From: Gari tellinella
Lineage: Eukaryota; Mollusca; Bivalvia; Cardiida; Psammobiidae
Direction: 5' to 3'
Length of the DNA: 64,000 bases
NCBI GenBank assembly: GCA_922989275.2
Contig: OV277861.1
Coordinates: 40,736,623-40,800,622 of the forward strand
Shown: piece after piece, positions 20,845 through 31,804 of the stretch
Layout of the letters: each line of letters opens with the position of its first letter
Position numbering within the stretch: position 1 is the first letter of the stretch
Program-made: the position numbers and the translations under genes
Notes under the pieces: model-generated
Databases searched by the model: none
Told to the model about the DNA's origin: nothing
What the model saw: only the letters and a program-made list of their open reading frames with translations

Positions 20845-21336
20845 AAGATACAGCTTAAATAATACTAATACGTCATGACAAGATACAGCTAAAATAATAC
20901 TAATACGTCATGACAAGATACAGCTAAAATAACACTAATATGTCATGACAAGATACAGCTAAAATAATACTAATACGTCATGACAAGATACAGCTAAAAT
21001 AATACTAATACATCATGACAAGATACAGCTAAAATAATACTAATACATCATGACAAGATACAGCTAAAATAATACTAATACGTCATGACAAGATACAGCT
21101 AAAGTAATACTAATACGTCATGACAAGATACAGCTAAAATAATACTAATACCTCATGACAAGATACAGCTAAAGTAATACTAATACCTCATGACAAGATA
21201 CAGCTAAAATAATACTAATGCGTCATGACAAGATACAGCTAAAATAATACTAATACGTCATGACAAGATACAGCTAAAAGAATACTAATACGTCATGACA
21301 AGATACAGCTAAAATAATACTAATACGTCATGACAA
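20845..21336 (+). repeat. Minisatellite, 35-bp unit, 14 copies
   Basis: Unit AATACGTCATGACAAGATAC plus AGCTAAAATAATACT. The CGTCATGACA anchor recurs exactly every 35 bp from 20871 to 21326. Copies differ by a few substitutions (CATCATG, CCTCATG, AAAGTAAT). It begins next to the acceptor of FRMPD exon 4. Confidence 0.97.
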
Positions 21337-21364
21337 GTCTTATCATGTCTTACTATAATAGTAC

Positions 21365-22000
21365 ATAACCCTTTACCCCATAGCCTGTTTCTAGTATTGA
21401 AAATTGGTGACCACTTAAAGCAGTATAGAATTTCCTATCAGCAAACAGTATAGACTCTGATCAGAAAACGAATAATTTTGCTTTACTTTCAGCCTGCTTT
21501 AAGCTACTATCTGCTAGAATATACAAAGTATTTCTGATGTTGCATCACAGAATTATACACTGACGGAATTGAAACCTAGCGCTATATCGCAAATCTCGTG
21601 CGGCGCAAACGAGACTCTTGAGACTTGATAAGAGAGTGTCTATCGGTAGTCAATATGATAAATGTCTGTTTCGAAGCATAGTTCATGGGTTTATATTCCC
21701 GTAAATTGATAGGAATGTCCACGAATCGTTTAAATCCTACAAAATGTCAATAAAAACTACGAGTCTGTAATTTCTCACCCCAGAAATGACGGACAACGAG
21801 GCAAAAAGTGAAGATGATGTCACGTGACACATAATCTCGCAAAATTCAACCGCCGCGAGAGCTCAGATGCTCGCCTATTCAACTTCGCTTAGTTGCTATT
21901 CCATCTTGTATAATTCCGTGGTTGCATATTCAAAACTGGAACTTTTCTTCAGTGGAATTTAGAGCGTTAAAAGGCTCATCTATTGGGTAAATGGTTTAGA
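21365..22000 (+). mobile_element. Family A element carrying two inserts
   Basis: A left end (CCCTTTACCCCATAGCCTG), a small foreign patch with a cassette-1 arm (AAACAGTATAGACTCTGATC) in place of one palindrome arm, the normal right arm, then a 385-bp insert (21548-21930), then the A right part to TTGGGTAAATGGTTTA. Confidence 0.7.
21548..21930. mobile_element. Inverted-end insert with CG-rich segment and GTCACGTGAC
   Basis: AATTATACACTGACGGAAT at the left and ATTCCATCTTGTATAATT at the right are imperfect inverted ends. It contains AAATCTCGTGCGGCGC and an inverted CCGCCGCGAGAG, and the palindrome GTCACGTGAC. Found once here. Confidence 0.6.
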
Positions 22001-22016
22001 ATTCAGCATAATAAAG

Positions 22017-22270
22017 GTTTACCCATTACACCATAGCCTGTTTCTAGTTTTGAAAATAGGTGACTACTTAAAGCAGGTTGAAAGTAAAGCAGAATGCACC
22101 TTAAGGTGCATTCTGCTTTACTTTCAGCCTGCTTTAAGCTATAATCTGCTAGAATATAGAAAGTTTATCTTATAATATTTATTCACGACTGTATGAGTTG
22201 AAACTATTTTCTTCAGTGGAAGAATAAATTTAAGGGCGTAAAAAGGCGTATTTATGGGGGAACGGGTTAA
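22017..22270 (+). mobile_element. Family A TTAA MITE
   Basis: TTTACCCATTACACCATAGC ... TTATGGGGGAACGGGTTAA. The palindrome is perfect at the loop: GCACCTTAAGGTGC. Confidence 0.88.
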
Positions 22271-22600
22271 AACTCAGCATGATAAAGGTAAATACAAGAC
22301 TTGCTGTACACTCAATGCATGGGTTCACAGCTATAAAACTAATTCAGCCTTTGTTTGATGGCATTGTATGTGTTATGGTTGGTAATCTGCATAATTACGC
22401 CTTCATTTACATACAATGTTTACCTTATTGGGAACACAGTCTGCAACACGGAAATATATGAGCTCTCTAACACCAGTATATCACCAGTAAATACTGTAAT
22501 TTATAGTCCTATACACTTTCTGGCACTACAAAGCAAACTAGAATACACCCATCAACTACCATATTGATTCTAATAAATTTGCTTGCTCTATCCTTTCGTG
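22271..22600. other. Intron without recognised element
   Basis: AT-rich sequence. Two overlapping plus-strand frames of 60-70 codons show no family signature and no splice-site support. Confidence 0.4.
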
Positions 22601-23330
22601 AGGAAAGCCAAGACACTGTGTTTAATAACAAAACCCCCCTCTAAATATATACCAACATTTAATGTCACAGTAGTGTGACAAATGCCCCCCCAACTGCCTT
22701 TTTGTCCGACAAAATTGTACCCATGTCCTTGGCTTTTGACACAAGGATAATGGAGTTGAACATTACAACAACAAATTATGAGTTATATGGAGACATTGCC
22801 TAAGTTGTCAGACATGAAATTCATACCCTGTGACCTTGACCTTTGACCCATTGCCATGAGAATTGAGCTGGACACATTGTCTTTATCTGGTGAACGTTTG
22901 TTTTGAAATCTATTTATAGATAAAGAAATTACAAAATGGACACGTAATTTGTGACAATGTAATTGTAACCTGTGACCTTGACCTTTGACTCATGGACACA
23001 GGATTTAAGCTCAACAAATTATCTTTGTCTAGTAAACACTTGTGCCAACTTATTTTGAAATTCATTCACCAATAAATAGTAACAGACCAGACACAAAATT
23101 TGTGACAACATAATTGTACCCTGTGACCTTGACCTTTGACCCATGGACATGGGAGTTAAACCCAACACATTGTCTTTGTCTGTTGAACATTTGTGCCAAA
23201 AAATTTTGAAATCCACTCACCAATAAAAAGTTACAGACTGGACACGCAATTTGTGATGGAAGGACAAACTGATGCACAAACGAAAAGAAAGACAGAAGGA
23301 CGGACAGATAATGCAATTACTATACGTCTG
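22600..23330 (-). repeat. Tandem 130-bp units with TGACCTTGACCTTTGACC
   Basis: At least four degenerate units, each with CCTGTGACCTTGACCTTTGA, CCATGGACA, CAACACATTGTCTTTGTCTG and ATTTTGAAATCCACTCACC. It ends in GACAGAAGGACGGACAGATAATGCAATTACTATACG. Resembles the internal tandem part of mollusc Helitron-type repeats. Confidence 0.6.
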
Positions 23331-23371
23331 CTTTTTGGGACATAAAAATTCTACTTTACTTTCAGCCTGCA

Positions 23372-23622
23372 TTAACTCTTTGAACCCTAGTCCCAAAAAT
23401 AGGCGTGCTTTTCAAACAGTGTACATGTGAATAGTACACATGTCCTATACAAACAGTGAAGACCCAGAGCAGAGGGCTCCGAAAGGAGCCCTCTGATCAG
23501 GGTCTTCACTGTTTGTCACAATGCCAAACAGTGACAAAAACAACCCTTTAAAGTCAGAAATGGACTAGACTTAGATGGAAACTGGAATTGTCCATTTAAA
23601 GTTTCAGGGAGGAAAAAGTTAA
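23372..23622 (-). mobile_element. Family B TTAA MITE (complete, reverse)
   Basis: TTAACTCTTTGAACCCTAGT ... GTTTCAGGGAGGAAAAAGTTAA, hairpin 23450-23514 with loop GGGCTCCGAAAGGAGCCC. Confidence 0.9.
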
Positions 23623-23751
23623 GCGACCAATTGCATGGACGTATAAACTATTTCTTATGGTGCATATATTCATGACTGTATAAAGTGGAACTATTTTCTG
23701 AATTCAGTGCAGGAGTAGAAAGGTGTATTTATGGGGTAATTAATACTGACT

Positions 23752-24888
23752 AACCCATTACTCCATCAGTGTTGCACCCAGGATTTCAAAAACAGGGGGG
23801 AAATTCCCCCCTGCCTGTGAAAATGTGGGGGAAATTGAAAAAAATAGGGGGGCTCTCATGAAAACACAAGGATATCTACAGGAACGTGTATAATTCGTAT
23901 CCGCGAGTATATGTACAGTTGGCTGAGCGGTCATTCGGACTGAAAGTAGACTTTAACTTGGTATATTACTTTCTTTTTTTTTTTTACTTATTGTTGACAC
24001 GTAGAGCTACGGTAATTTGTTCAACTAGATTCTATCGTAAAACCGTTTTTCATACCATGGGACTGACATATTTTACAAAATCATTGTCCACTTTCCATTT
24101 TGTTCTAGCCAAGGCCAGTCTTCCCATCGCGCACGATTTTCGAAACTGCGTAGATCTAGGTCTACTTTCTTTTTGGTTGAGGGGTTCTTTATTTCTTTAA
24201 CACTCAGATGAAATTTCACGAAAATCGTCTTGTTCGGTACCAGACTGACTACTACTTGTAGGCTGATCATACTGTTATGATAGATGCTCCAAAAGAATCA
24301 CTAATTTTTCTCTTGGACATCTTAACTAAACCGTTTTAGCAGACGAAAACATCAATATTGATTTACGGTAGTTACTATAGACGCTGAATAATTTATGTTA
24401 ATTAGGCTAATATAAAACACAGACGATGCGGCGCCGCGAATATTGAGCTGTATTACTCATTATTACTTATATAGCTGAGTCCGTGCATACCGGTCCATGA
24501 TTTATACATAGTCTAAAACAAAGATGGCGTCTCGTATAGTGATCGCTACTGAGAATAATTGGCTCAAACTTTGAAATATTTACGGAAGGTATTTGAGAAT
24601 TATAATTTATGTGCGCGACTTTTCGCGCACTGTAGTAAATTTTATGCGCGACTTTTCGAAAATAATCGCGCGTCCTAGGTGCAACACTGCTCAATCGATA
24701 CACATTTTTTACAAAGATTAATTCCTCCAGTGAAGAAAATAGTTTCAATTCATACAGTTTTAAATTATGTACATACAAATAATGGCTGCAAGCAAGGTAA
24801 AAGTAAAGAATTCTGTTTTACTTTCAACATGCTTTAAGCAGTCACCTATCTTTAATACTAGAAACAGGCTATGGAGTAAAGGATGAAA
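23752..24888 (-). mobile_element. Family A host interrupted by a 0.92-kb element
   Basis: TAACCCATTACTCCAT lies before, and GATACACATTTTTTACAAAG ... GGCTATGGAGTAAAGG after, the insert at 23767-24690. Together they form a reverse A copy with a damaged palindrome. Confidence 0.75.
23767..24690. mobile_element. hAT-like element, CAGTGTTGCACC ends
   Basis: CAGTGTTGCACCCAGGAT at the left and GTCCTAGGTGCAACACTG at the right. Flanks ACTCCATC and GCTCAATC are an imperfect 8-bp duplication. The interior has GGGGGGAAATTCCCCCC and a CGCG-rich right part (ATGCGCGACTTTTCG twice). The longest frame, 104 codons, shows no transposase motif. Confidence 0.7.
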
Positions 24889-25026
24889 GAAACCATAATT
24901 TTATGATTGCATCCACTCTATCTACCTTTTATTAACCGCATTATAGCTCTTAGGGTATTTGTCAGAGTTATTAATGATACAGTAATATGAAATGGTATAT
25001 GAGGATAGATATTATTGCATCTTTAC

Positions 25027-25265
25027 CTTTTACCCCATAGAGCCTGTTTCTAGTTTTGAAGACAGGTGACCACTTAAAGCAGGTTGAAAGTAAAACAGAA
25101 TGTGCCTTCAGGCACATTCTGCTTTACTTTCAGCCTGCTTTAAGCAACCATCTGCTAGGATATAATGACCTATCTCTTACGTGCATATGCATGCCTAATA
25201 TAAAGTGGAACTATTTTTTTCAGTGGATGAGTAACTTAATCAAATATGTATGAAGTAATTGGATA
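25027..25265 (+). mobile_element. Family A element
   Basis: CTTTTACCCCATAGAGCCTG ... GTATGAAGTAATTGGATAA, loop GTGCCTTCAGGCAC. Confidence 0.8.
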
Positions 25266-25319
25266 ACTGTTTTACTATGGATGAGAATGATACAAAGGTT
25301 ATAAACTGTCTAGATCTCT

Positions 25320-25544
25320 TTGTACCAGCGGTCAGTCCTGGTCACTCCACCTAAGCCTGACAGTATTTTTGACAGTCTCGCAATCAGTCATAGGACGCTG
25401 ACCAATGATCAAATGAAACAGCAAGAAACTCATCTAGTTGATAGTAATCTTGACTTTTTGCCAGTCCGCTGGGACATGCCAGGGCTTGTTATGCAAAGGA
25501 TGAAGTCCTCCGAGCTTTCTCCTCTAATACAACAGAATTAATCA
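25320..25544 (+). CDS. Open reading segment, possible 3' exon or retro-fragment
   Basis: A 73-codon plus-strand frame ends in TAA and lies in a non-palindromic patch of the FRMPD intron. It is preceded by a pyrimidine-rich stretch ending TACCAG that could act as an acceptor. The residues read like real protein (SVLVTPPKPDSIFDSLAISH, and near the end MPGLVMQRMKSSELSPLIQQ). I do not recognise a family. It may be the last exon of a gene nested on the opposite strand, a fragment of a retroelement, or chance. Confidence 0.25.
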
Positions 25545-25650
25545 AGGTCCTAGGCCTTTGAAGGAATATATACAAACTGGTGCTATTTTTTTGTCTACCT
25601 AATGAAAGATATTTGAGCACTTTAGCAATCTAAAAATTTGCAGTAAATTT

Positions 25651-25843
25651 CAGGGCTCCAGATAAGGGGGGTATTTCAAACACTAAAATCTTTATTTCTG
25701 CTTTAAACCCTATGGTGTCACTATTCATTAGAATCGTCTATTTGAGACGATTATAATGAGTAGTAAAACCATAGGATTTGATGCTAAAATAAGTGAGAAA
25801 ATGTTGGAATTTGTTCAGTTTACTCTCTCTTATCTGGAGCCCT
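25651..25843 (+). mobile_element. Family D MITE
   Basis: CAGGGCTCCAGATAAGGGGG ... CTCTTATCTGGAGCCCT. Cassette-3 stem AGAATCGTCTATTTGAGACG. Confidence 0.82.
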
Positions 25844-26132
25844 AAGTAATGCTGACTAATGCATACATTTTGGATTCAGATTATATACCATAACCATAAA
25901 CAACTATCACATTCGTTCTTAACCCATTAGAAACGCCTTTTTCATGCTCCTTATATAGAGCCATAGGAAACCTATAATAATAGCATCCTGAAAGCTTGTT
26001 GAAGGAGCTTTCTGCTTTACTTTTGTGGACCATATTGAAAATTGGTTACACAACAAATATGTTATCCACGTAAAATAAAGTCGTTATTATTATTATTATT
26101 ATTTACTTTCAGCTTTACGTTTGGTTTGCATT

Positions 26133-26396
26133 TAACCCTTTACTCCAAAGATACCTATTTTTATGCCTTTAATTTATTTCTAAATTATTTAGAAAATAGT
26201 TCCACTTTTTACAGTCATATATATGCACAATAGGAAATATTCAATAGCCTAGTAACTGTTGATGGTAGCTTAAAGTAGGCTGAAAATAAAGCAGAATGAA
26301 CATTAGGGTTATTTCTGCTTTACTTTTAAGCTACTTTAAGTTGTCATTTGTCTTTAAAACTGGAAACAGGCTATGGAGTAATTCACCAGGTTAAAC
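26133..26396 (-). mobile_element. Family A element (reverse, diverged)
   Basis: TTAACCCTTTACTCCAAAGA ... GGCTATGGAGTAATTCACCAGGTTAA. The palindrome is weakened (AATGAACATTAGGGTTATTT). Confidence 0.7.
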
Positions 26397-26522
26397 CCTA
26401 TTAGACGGGAAAGAACGTCTTTACCACTGTATTATAAAGCAGCCACCTTTTAAGATGTAGAAGGGTAAAGCAGGAAAAGGCAATTCTACGAGGAATAGGA
26501 AAAGGCATTAAAATGCATTTCT

Positions 26523-26773
26523 TTAACCCTTTCCCACATAGCATATCTCTAGTATTGAATATAGGTGTCCACTTAAAGCAGGCTGAAAGTAAAGCAGAAT
26601 GCGCTTTAAGCGCATTCTGCTTTACTTTCAGCCTGCTTTAAGCTATCACCTGCTAGAATATAGAAAATATTTTGTATTATACATATTTATGAATGTATAA
26701 ATTGGAACTAATTTCTTCAGGGCAAGAATAAAGTGAATGCGCTAAAAGGCGCTTCTATGGGGGAAAGGGTTAA
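26523..26773 (+). mobile_element. Family A TTAA MITE (complete)
   Basis: TTAACCCTTTCCCACATAGC ... TATGGGGGAAAGGGTTAA. Perfect palindrome, loop GCGCTTTAAGCGC. Confidence 0.92.
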
Positions 26774-26782
26774 TGGAGAGAA

Positions 26783-27043
26783 TTAACCTAATACCCAATA
26801 GCCTGTTTCTTGTTTGGAAGACAGGTTATAAGTTAAAGTAGGTTGAAAGTAAAACAGAATGCGCCTTAGGGTGCACTCTGCTTTACTTCCATCCTGCTTT
26901 AATATACCATCTGCTAAGATATATTAGAAAATATTTTTTGTTGTACATATTCATGACTGTTTAAAGAGGAGTTATTTTCTTCAGTAGAGGAATTAATTAG
27001 AGAATCTGATGTAAAAAGGTGTATTTATGAGGTAATGGGTTAA
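26783..27043 (+). mobile_element. Family A TTAA MITE
   Basis: TTAACCTAATACCCAATAGC ... TATGAGGTAATGGGTTAA, loop GCGCCTTAGGGTGC. Lies 9 bp from the previous copy. Confidence 0.85.
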
Positions 27044-27057
27044 CCCAGGTTTTACTG

Positions 27058-27419
27058 TACAGCGCTCCATCTCTACAACGACACCCAATGGGAAACAAAA
27101 AAAATGTTCGTTGTTCGGAGGGAGTCGTTACAGGGAGAGAATTTGGCTTACATTTGCAAACAGCTTGAATCCAGATCAGACGCCGCGTAACGCGGCGTCT
27201 GATCTGGATTAAAGCTGTTTGTCACTCGTAATTAAGTGTTATACTCTGAAATGGTCAAATATGTAACTTTTAGAAAAACAGCAGACGACAATTTCAAGCA
27301 GACGATATTGCAGCAATAAAAGCGTTAGACATAATTGTCCAGTTTGGGGAACAGCGACAAGAGTCGTTGTAAGGAGGGAATCGTTGTTTGGAGGGTCGCT
27401 GTAGAGAGGGAGCACTGTA
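27058..27419 (+). mobile_element. Family G MITE (TA-flanked)
   Basis: CAGCGCTCCATCTCTACAAC ... GCTGTAGAGAGGGAGCACTG. Perfect cassette-1 hairpin 27157-27222 (AACAGCTTGAATCCAGATCA, loop GCCGCGTAACGCGGC). Confidence 0.88.
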
Positions 27420-27493
27420 TATTGGAAATAATAAAACTATTTCTGTCCTTATGTAAGAAACAAATTAGTAATCCATTTCTAAAACTCTTGACG

Positions 27494-27746
27494 CTTAACC
27501 CTTTACCTCATAGCCTGTTTTTAGATTTGAAGGCAAGTGACCACTTAAAGCAGGTTGAAAGTAAAGCAGAATGCGCCCTAAGGCGCATTCTGCTTTATTT
27601 TCACCCTGCTTTAAGTCACTACTTACTAGTTTATACGTAATATTTCTAATTGTACATGTTCATGCCCGTATAATCTTGAACTATTTTCTTTGGCGGAGGG
27701 ATAAATTAAAAGGCGCTAAAAGGCGCTTCTATCAGGCAAAGGGTTA
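27494..27746 (+). mobile_element. Family A TTAA MITE (complete)
   Basis: TTAACCCTTTACCTCATAGC ... TCTATCAGGCAAAGGGTTAA, loop GCGCCCTAAGGCGC. Confidence 0.88.
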
Positions 27747-27879
27747 ATATCAATGAATCCTTTCAGATTGTTCATTCATCTGATTTCTTCCTTGAATGCT
27801 GAGTATTTTGTCATCTGCATCAGTTCTTAGAATAACATTTCTGTAAACTTACTTTTCAAAATAAGAGTCAGTGTCAAAC

Positions 27880-27960
27880 AATTTTGATCCTAATCAGAGC
27901 CTGAATTACTCTGTATCTCATCTGGATCAAAACTGTTTTCATAGGTACAATCAGAGTTTT
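27880..27960. repeat. Collapsed cassette-1 arm pair
   Basis: AACAATTTTGATCCTAATCA and TCATCTGGATCAAAACTG are decayed arms with a lost loop. Confidence 0.4.
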
Positions 27961-28117
27961 GCCATTATTAGGAAAAGCCTTAACCCTCTCACCCATATAA
28001 GCACCTTTTAGCTAATTTGATTTATTCCTCCACTGTAGAAAATAGTTCCAATTTATACTGTCATAAACATGTACCAAAAGAAATATTTTCTTTATCCAAA
28101 TATTAGCAGATGATAGC

Positions 28118-30740
28118 TTAATCCATTACTCCAAAGCCTATTTCCAGTTTCAGGGCCGGATCCAGAAATTTTTCAGTGGGGGGGCACTTGTGGGGAGGGT
28201 ATGGGAGGGGTATAACCCCTCCCATAGGTGGGGGTCCGGGGGGCCTCCCCCGAAAATTTTTTAAAACTTACATATCAAATGGTGCATTCTGAGGGCATTC
28301 TAAGAAGAAAGTTAACATCGATAAAATGATGTAAATACCCCCAATGAAACACCCCAAAAAGTGGTTTCATAAGACAAAGAGAAAAAATAATCATAATTTG
28401 GAGAATTTTTTAATAGCTTTATCTCCATTCTCAGAAATCTATTATTCCACACCATGGTCATACAAAGATTTTCATCAGTGCATTCAAAGCACAGGCCTTC
28501 AATTGATCTCAATGCAAAAAGTAGGAAAAAAGTAGGAGTTTTTGAAGTGGAAAAGTAGGAAAAAGGAGGAAGATTTCCAATAAAATAGTAGGAACTGTTT
28601 GATACAAAATACCACACGGAGTCATTGTGCTCATATAAATTTAAGTAATCCGCAATCTTGAGTTAAAGACATTCTCACCCAAAGCCATTTTATTCTTTGG
28701 TTATAATCTATTCAACAGGCCGAAGATACGATCCAACAGGTTTAGGGGGGTCCGGGGGTACTCCCCCTGGAAATTTTTGAAATCAAGCGCTTCATTTCCT
28801 GCATTCTGGGCCATACTGAGGGTGCTTGAAGACTTATTAGTAAAAAAGTAGGAAAAGTAGGAGGTTTTGGTAGAAAAATAGGAAAAAGTAGGAAGATGAT
28901 CAAAAGTTGGAAAATAGTAGGAAAAAGTAGGAACGGTTGAAGGCCTGAAAACAGGTAAAATACTAACATAAATCTATGTAAAAAATCGACTCAAAATATA
29001 TTGTTATTTAATCATTCTATGGTGAAAGGTTGTCGTCCAGCCATTAATCTCTAACCCTACCCCTCCTATTCATGTGCATACTGTTACAAGGGGTGTCCGG
29101 GGGCATGCCCCCTCCTCCCACCCCCTGGAAAATGTATTCCCACATGATCAATGGTGCGTTCTGATGGGAGTTTTTTCGCATTCAAAATAGGTGAAATACT
29201 ACATAAATCTATGTAAATATTCGATTCAAAATAGCATATCAAATTCTTTAATATAGGATAATACCTTTTACAGATTGTTTTCTGGCCATTAACCTGAAAC
29301 CTACCCCTACCCCCTCTGATTATTGTTCACACTGTCACTAAGGAGATCCGGGAGCATGCTCCCCGGGAAATATTTAGTTTCTAGATGGTCTCTGGTGCAT
29401 TCTGTGGCGTTTTGCACATTCAAAACAGTTACAATAATAATATAAATACAATAAATATATATAAATATTCTGCAACTAATATTGGCAAAATTATTGGAGG
29501 GGAAGGGGGCTGATCCTACATGCCTCAGTTAATTGGGTATTATTCATCATCTAGTTAGGCATGCTTTTTGTTACCCTTAAGTATTTTCATCAAATTTAAT
29601 TGGATTAACAGGCCTGTATGATATGCAATTTGGGGGCACAGACCTGAGGCATAGCTAGACCATTTGTGTACGTGCTGAATGCTTTCGCACATTCAAAACG
29701 GGTAAAATACTTGCATTATATTAAGATCTAGGTAACATTTACTTACATATGTATTGGCAAAATTATTGGGGGGAACAGGGGCATTTTTATTTTTGGGTTT
29801 GGGAGGGGGGGCACACCGTCCTGCCCCCATCCTTGTTACTACGGGCCTGTGTCGGGTTCAAACACAGACCAGGCATACTAAGGATTTGAGGGGGCACAGG
29901 GGCATTTCGGATTTACTGGCCTGTAGGATATGCAATTTGGGGGCACATGTGCATTTTTATTTTTTGGTTGGGGAGGGGGCACAGGGGGCACACTGTCGTG
30001 CCCCCCCCCCCCCCCCTTGTTGCTACCGGCCTGTGTCGGGTTCAAACACAGACCAGGCATACTAAGGATTTGAGGGGGCACAGGGGCACTTTGGATTTAC
30101 TGGCCTGTAGGATATGTAATTTGGGGGCACAGGCATTTTTATTTTTTGGTTGGGGAGGGGGAGGGGACACAGGAGGCACACTGCCATGCCCCCCATACTA
30201 CGGGCCTGTGTCAAGTTCAAACACAGACCAGGCATACTTAGGATTTGATGGCCCGAGATAAAGAGACACAAGCCGTTGAAGCAGCTCAAGATAAGTTCAA
30301 GCAGGCCAGCTGAGGGACATGTGCCCCTGTGCCCCCAGTGGATCTGTGCCTGTAATGTCATATGCTAATGCGACCTTTCATACCAAGATGATGAATAATT
30401 ATATGAATCAAGCAAAAAAAAAAAAATTTTTTTTTTTTTTTATAAAAAAAAAAAAAAAAATTCAGGCCAGCTGGGGGGGCACGTGCCCCCTGTGCCCCCC
30501 CGGTAAATCCGTGCCTGAGTTTTGAAGATAGTTAACCACTTAAAGCAGGTTGAACGTAAAGCAGAATGTGCCTTCAAGCACATTCTGCTTTACTTTCAGC
30601 CTGCTTTAAGCTAACATCTGCTCGGATGTAGAAAATATTTCTTATGGTACATATTCTTGGCTGAATAAATTGGAACTATTTTCTTCAGTGAAGGAATAAA
30701 TAAGAGGCGTCAAAAGGCGTATTTGTGGGGTAATGGGTTA
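28118..30740 (+). mobile_element. Middle family A element of the nest
   Basis: TTAATCCATTACTCCAAAGCC up to 28152, then a foreign 2.4-kb block, then TTTTGAAGATAGTTAACCAC ... GTGGGGTAATGGGTTAA. Removing the block restores the A consensus at the AGTTT site. Confidence 0.85.
28153..30519. mobile_element. 2.4-kb G/C-run-rich element, CAGGGCCGGATCCAG ends, 5-bp duplication
   Basis: CAGGGCCGGATCCAGAAATT at the left and GGTAAATCCGTGCCTG at the right are imperfect inverted ends, flanked by AGTTT on both sides. The interior has four degenerate units with TCCGGGGG...CTCCCCC plus GAAATTTTT plus GTGCATTCTG (28226, 28746, 29094, 29344). Three units of about 180 bp at 29754-30250 carry TTCAAACACAGACCAGGCAT and GGGGGCACAGGGGCA. 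There is also an A/T homopolymer block at 30415-30461. Overlapping frames of about 100 codons on both strands come from the repeats. No transposase recognised. Confidence 0.75.
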
Positions 30741-30851
30741 AAACAGGCTGAAAGTATTAAAGCAGAATATGCCTTTAGGCACATTCTGCTTTACTTTTAA
30801 CCTGCTTTAAGTATTTTCAGTACTAGAAACAGGCTATGGAATAAAGGCGTA

Positions 30852-31083
30852 ACTGAGAACTGCATTTATTCCCTCTACTTGCCTCAGAAATAATCACCCA
30901 CAATATCAAAAGATCTTGAAGCAGCCATCCATCATATTTGACCTTCTCTGCCCAAAATATCCCAGAATAGGTCAAATATCGGATCGCCATCAAATATCTA
31001 CAGTTTCTCAATGCTGGGCAATATTCTTATCACTGGCAGATGAATATTGATTGACACTACAATGAGACAAGCAAATTTCCAAC
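30852..31083. other. Short intron stretch, nothing recognised
   Basis: Between nested elements. A minus-strand frame of 62 codons spans it, without splice or family support. Confidence 0.35.
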
Positions 31084-31513
31084 TACAGTAAAACCTCTCC
31101 ATTAAAAAATACCTCCATTAAACTGTGCTAAATATTACTTATTCACAACAGTAGACTGCTGAACCCATTACCCCATAGCCTGTTTCTAATACTGAGGAGT
31201 GGTACGTGACCACTTAAAACAGGCTGAAAGCAAAGCAGACTGCGCCCTATTATCTACTAGGATATTGAAAATATTTATTATGGAACATATTCATGACTGT
31301 ATAAATTGAAACTATTTTCTTAAGTGGATGAATAAATTAAAGGCATAAAAAGGTGTATTTATGGGGTAATGGGTTAAAGCAAAGTGACAGTAAAACAGAA
31401 AGCTCCTTTCGGAGCTTTTTGTTTTACTTTCACCTTGCTTTAAGCTATCACCTGTATTTTATATAACCAATTAGCCTTCGTTTTTAATGTCGTAATAGAG
31501 AAGTTTTACTGTA
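31084..31513 (+). mobile_element. Family E element with an A nested in its stem TTAA
   Basis: TA-CAGTAAAACCTCTCCATTA ... AATAGAGAAGTTTTACTG-TA. The left stem start GACTGCTTAAAGCAAAG is split at TTAA by a deleted A element at 31160-31378. Loop GCTCCTTTCGGAGC. Confidence 0.85.
31160..31378 (+). mobile_element. Family A TTAA MITE, one arm deleted (nested)
   Basis: TGAACCCATTACCCCATAGC ... TTATGGGGTAATGGGTTAA. The palindrome breaks after GACTGCGCCCTA and jumps to TTATCTACTAGG. Confidence 0.85.
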
Positions 31514-31526
31514 CAGGCCATCTTGT

Positions 31527-31800
31527 GTTAATCGATCACCCAATATTTGCACTTTTTTACACAATTTTATTCATTCCTCCACTGAAGTTTTTTTTTTTTT
31601 ATATAGTCATAATGCACCGTAATAAATATTTCATATTATCTAAATGGTAGCTTAAAGAAGGCTGAATGTAAAGTAGAATATGCCTTAACGATTTGATTTT
31701 GTTTGTTCGGCTTTACTTTCAGCATTTTTTAAGCAACTATAAGTCTTCAAAATTGAAAATGAGCTATGTGGTGAATTGGTTGAGAGACTCAGATATCTTG
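31527..31800 (-). mobile_element. Degenerate family A copy
   Basis: TCATTCCTCCACTGAAG, TAGCTTAAAGAAGGCTGAATG and GAAAATGAGCTATGTGGTGAATTGG follow the A order, with many changes. Confidence 0.5.
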
Positions 31801-31804
31801 TCCA

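Larger units (their letters stand above)
27979..30851 (-). mobile_element. Outer family A element of a three-level nest
   Basis: The left half is 27979-28117 (TTAACCCTCTCACCCATATA ... GCAGATGATAGC) and the right half 30740-30851 (AACAGGCTGAAAG ... ACAGGCTATGGAATAAAGG). The two halves meet at the stem TTAA, where a second A element (28118-30740) is inserted. Confidence 0.82.

Noticed and set aside
20845..21336. CRISPR-like array (35-bp periodic repeat)
   Set aside because: There are no distinct spacers; the whole 35-bp unit repeats. It is a minisatellite in an animal intron.
22800..23160. Nuclear hormone receptor response elements (TGACCTTGACCT)
   Set aside because: The motifs are the repeating unit of a Helitron-type tandem repeat and recur regardless of gene context.
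23886..24200. 104-codon frame as a hAT transposase remnant
   Set aside because: It lies in an element with hAT-like ends, but no conserved transposase motif could be seen.
29754..30361. Overlapping 100-codon proline/glycine-rich frames on both strands
   Set aside because: They follow the 180-bp internal repeats and homopolymer runs of the 28153 element, not a gene.
30415..30461. Poly(A) tail of a retroposon
   Set aside because: The block alternates A, T and A runs within the inner element and has no retroposon body upstream.
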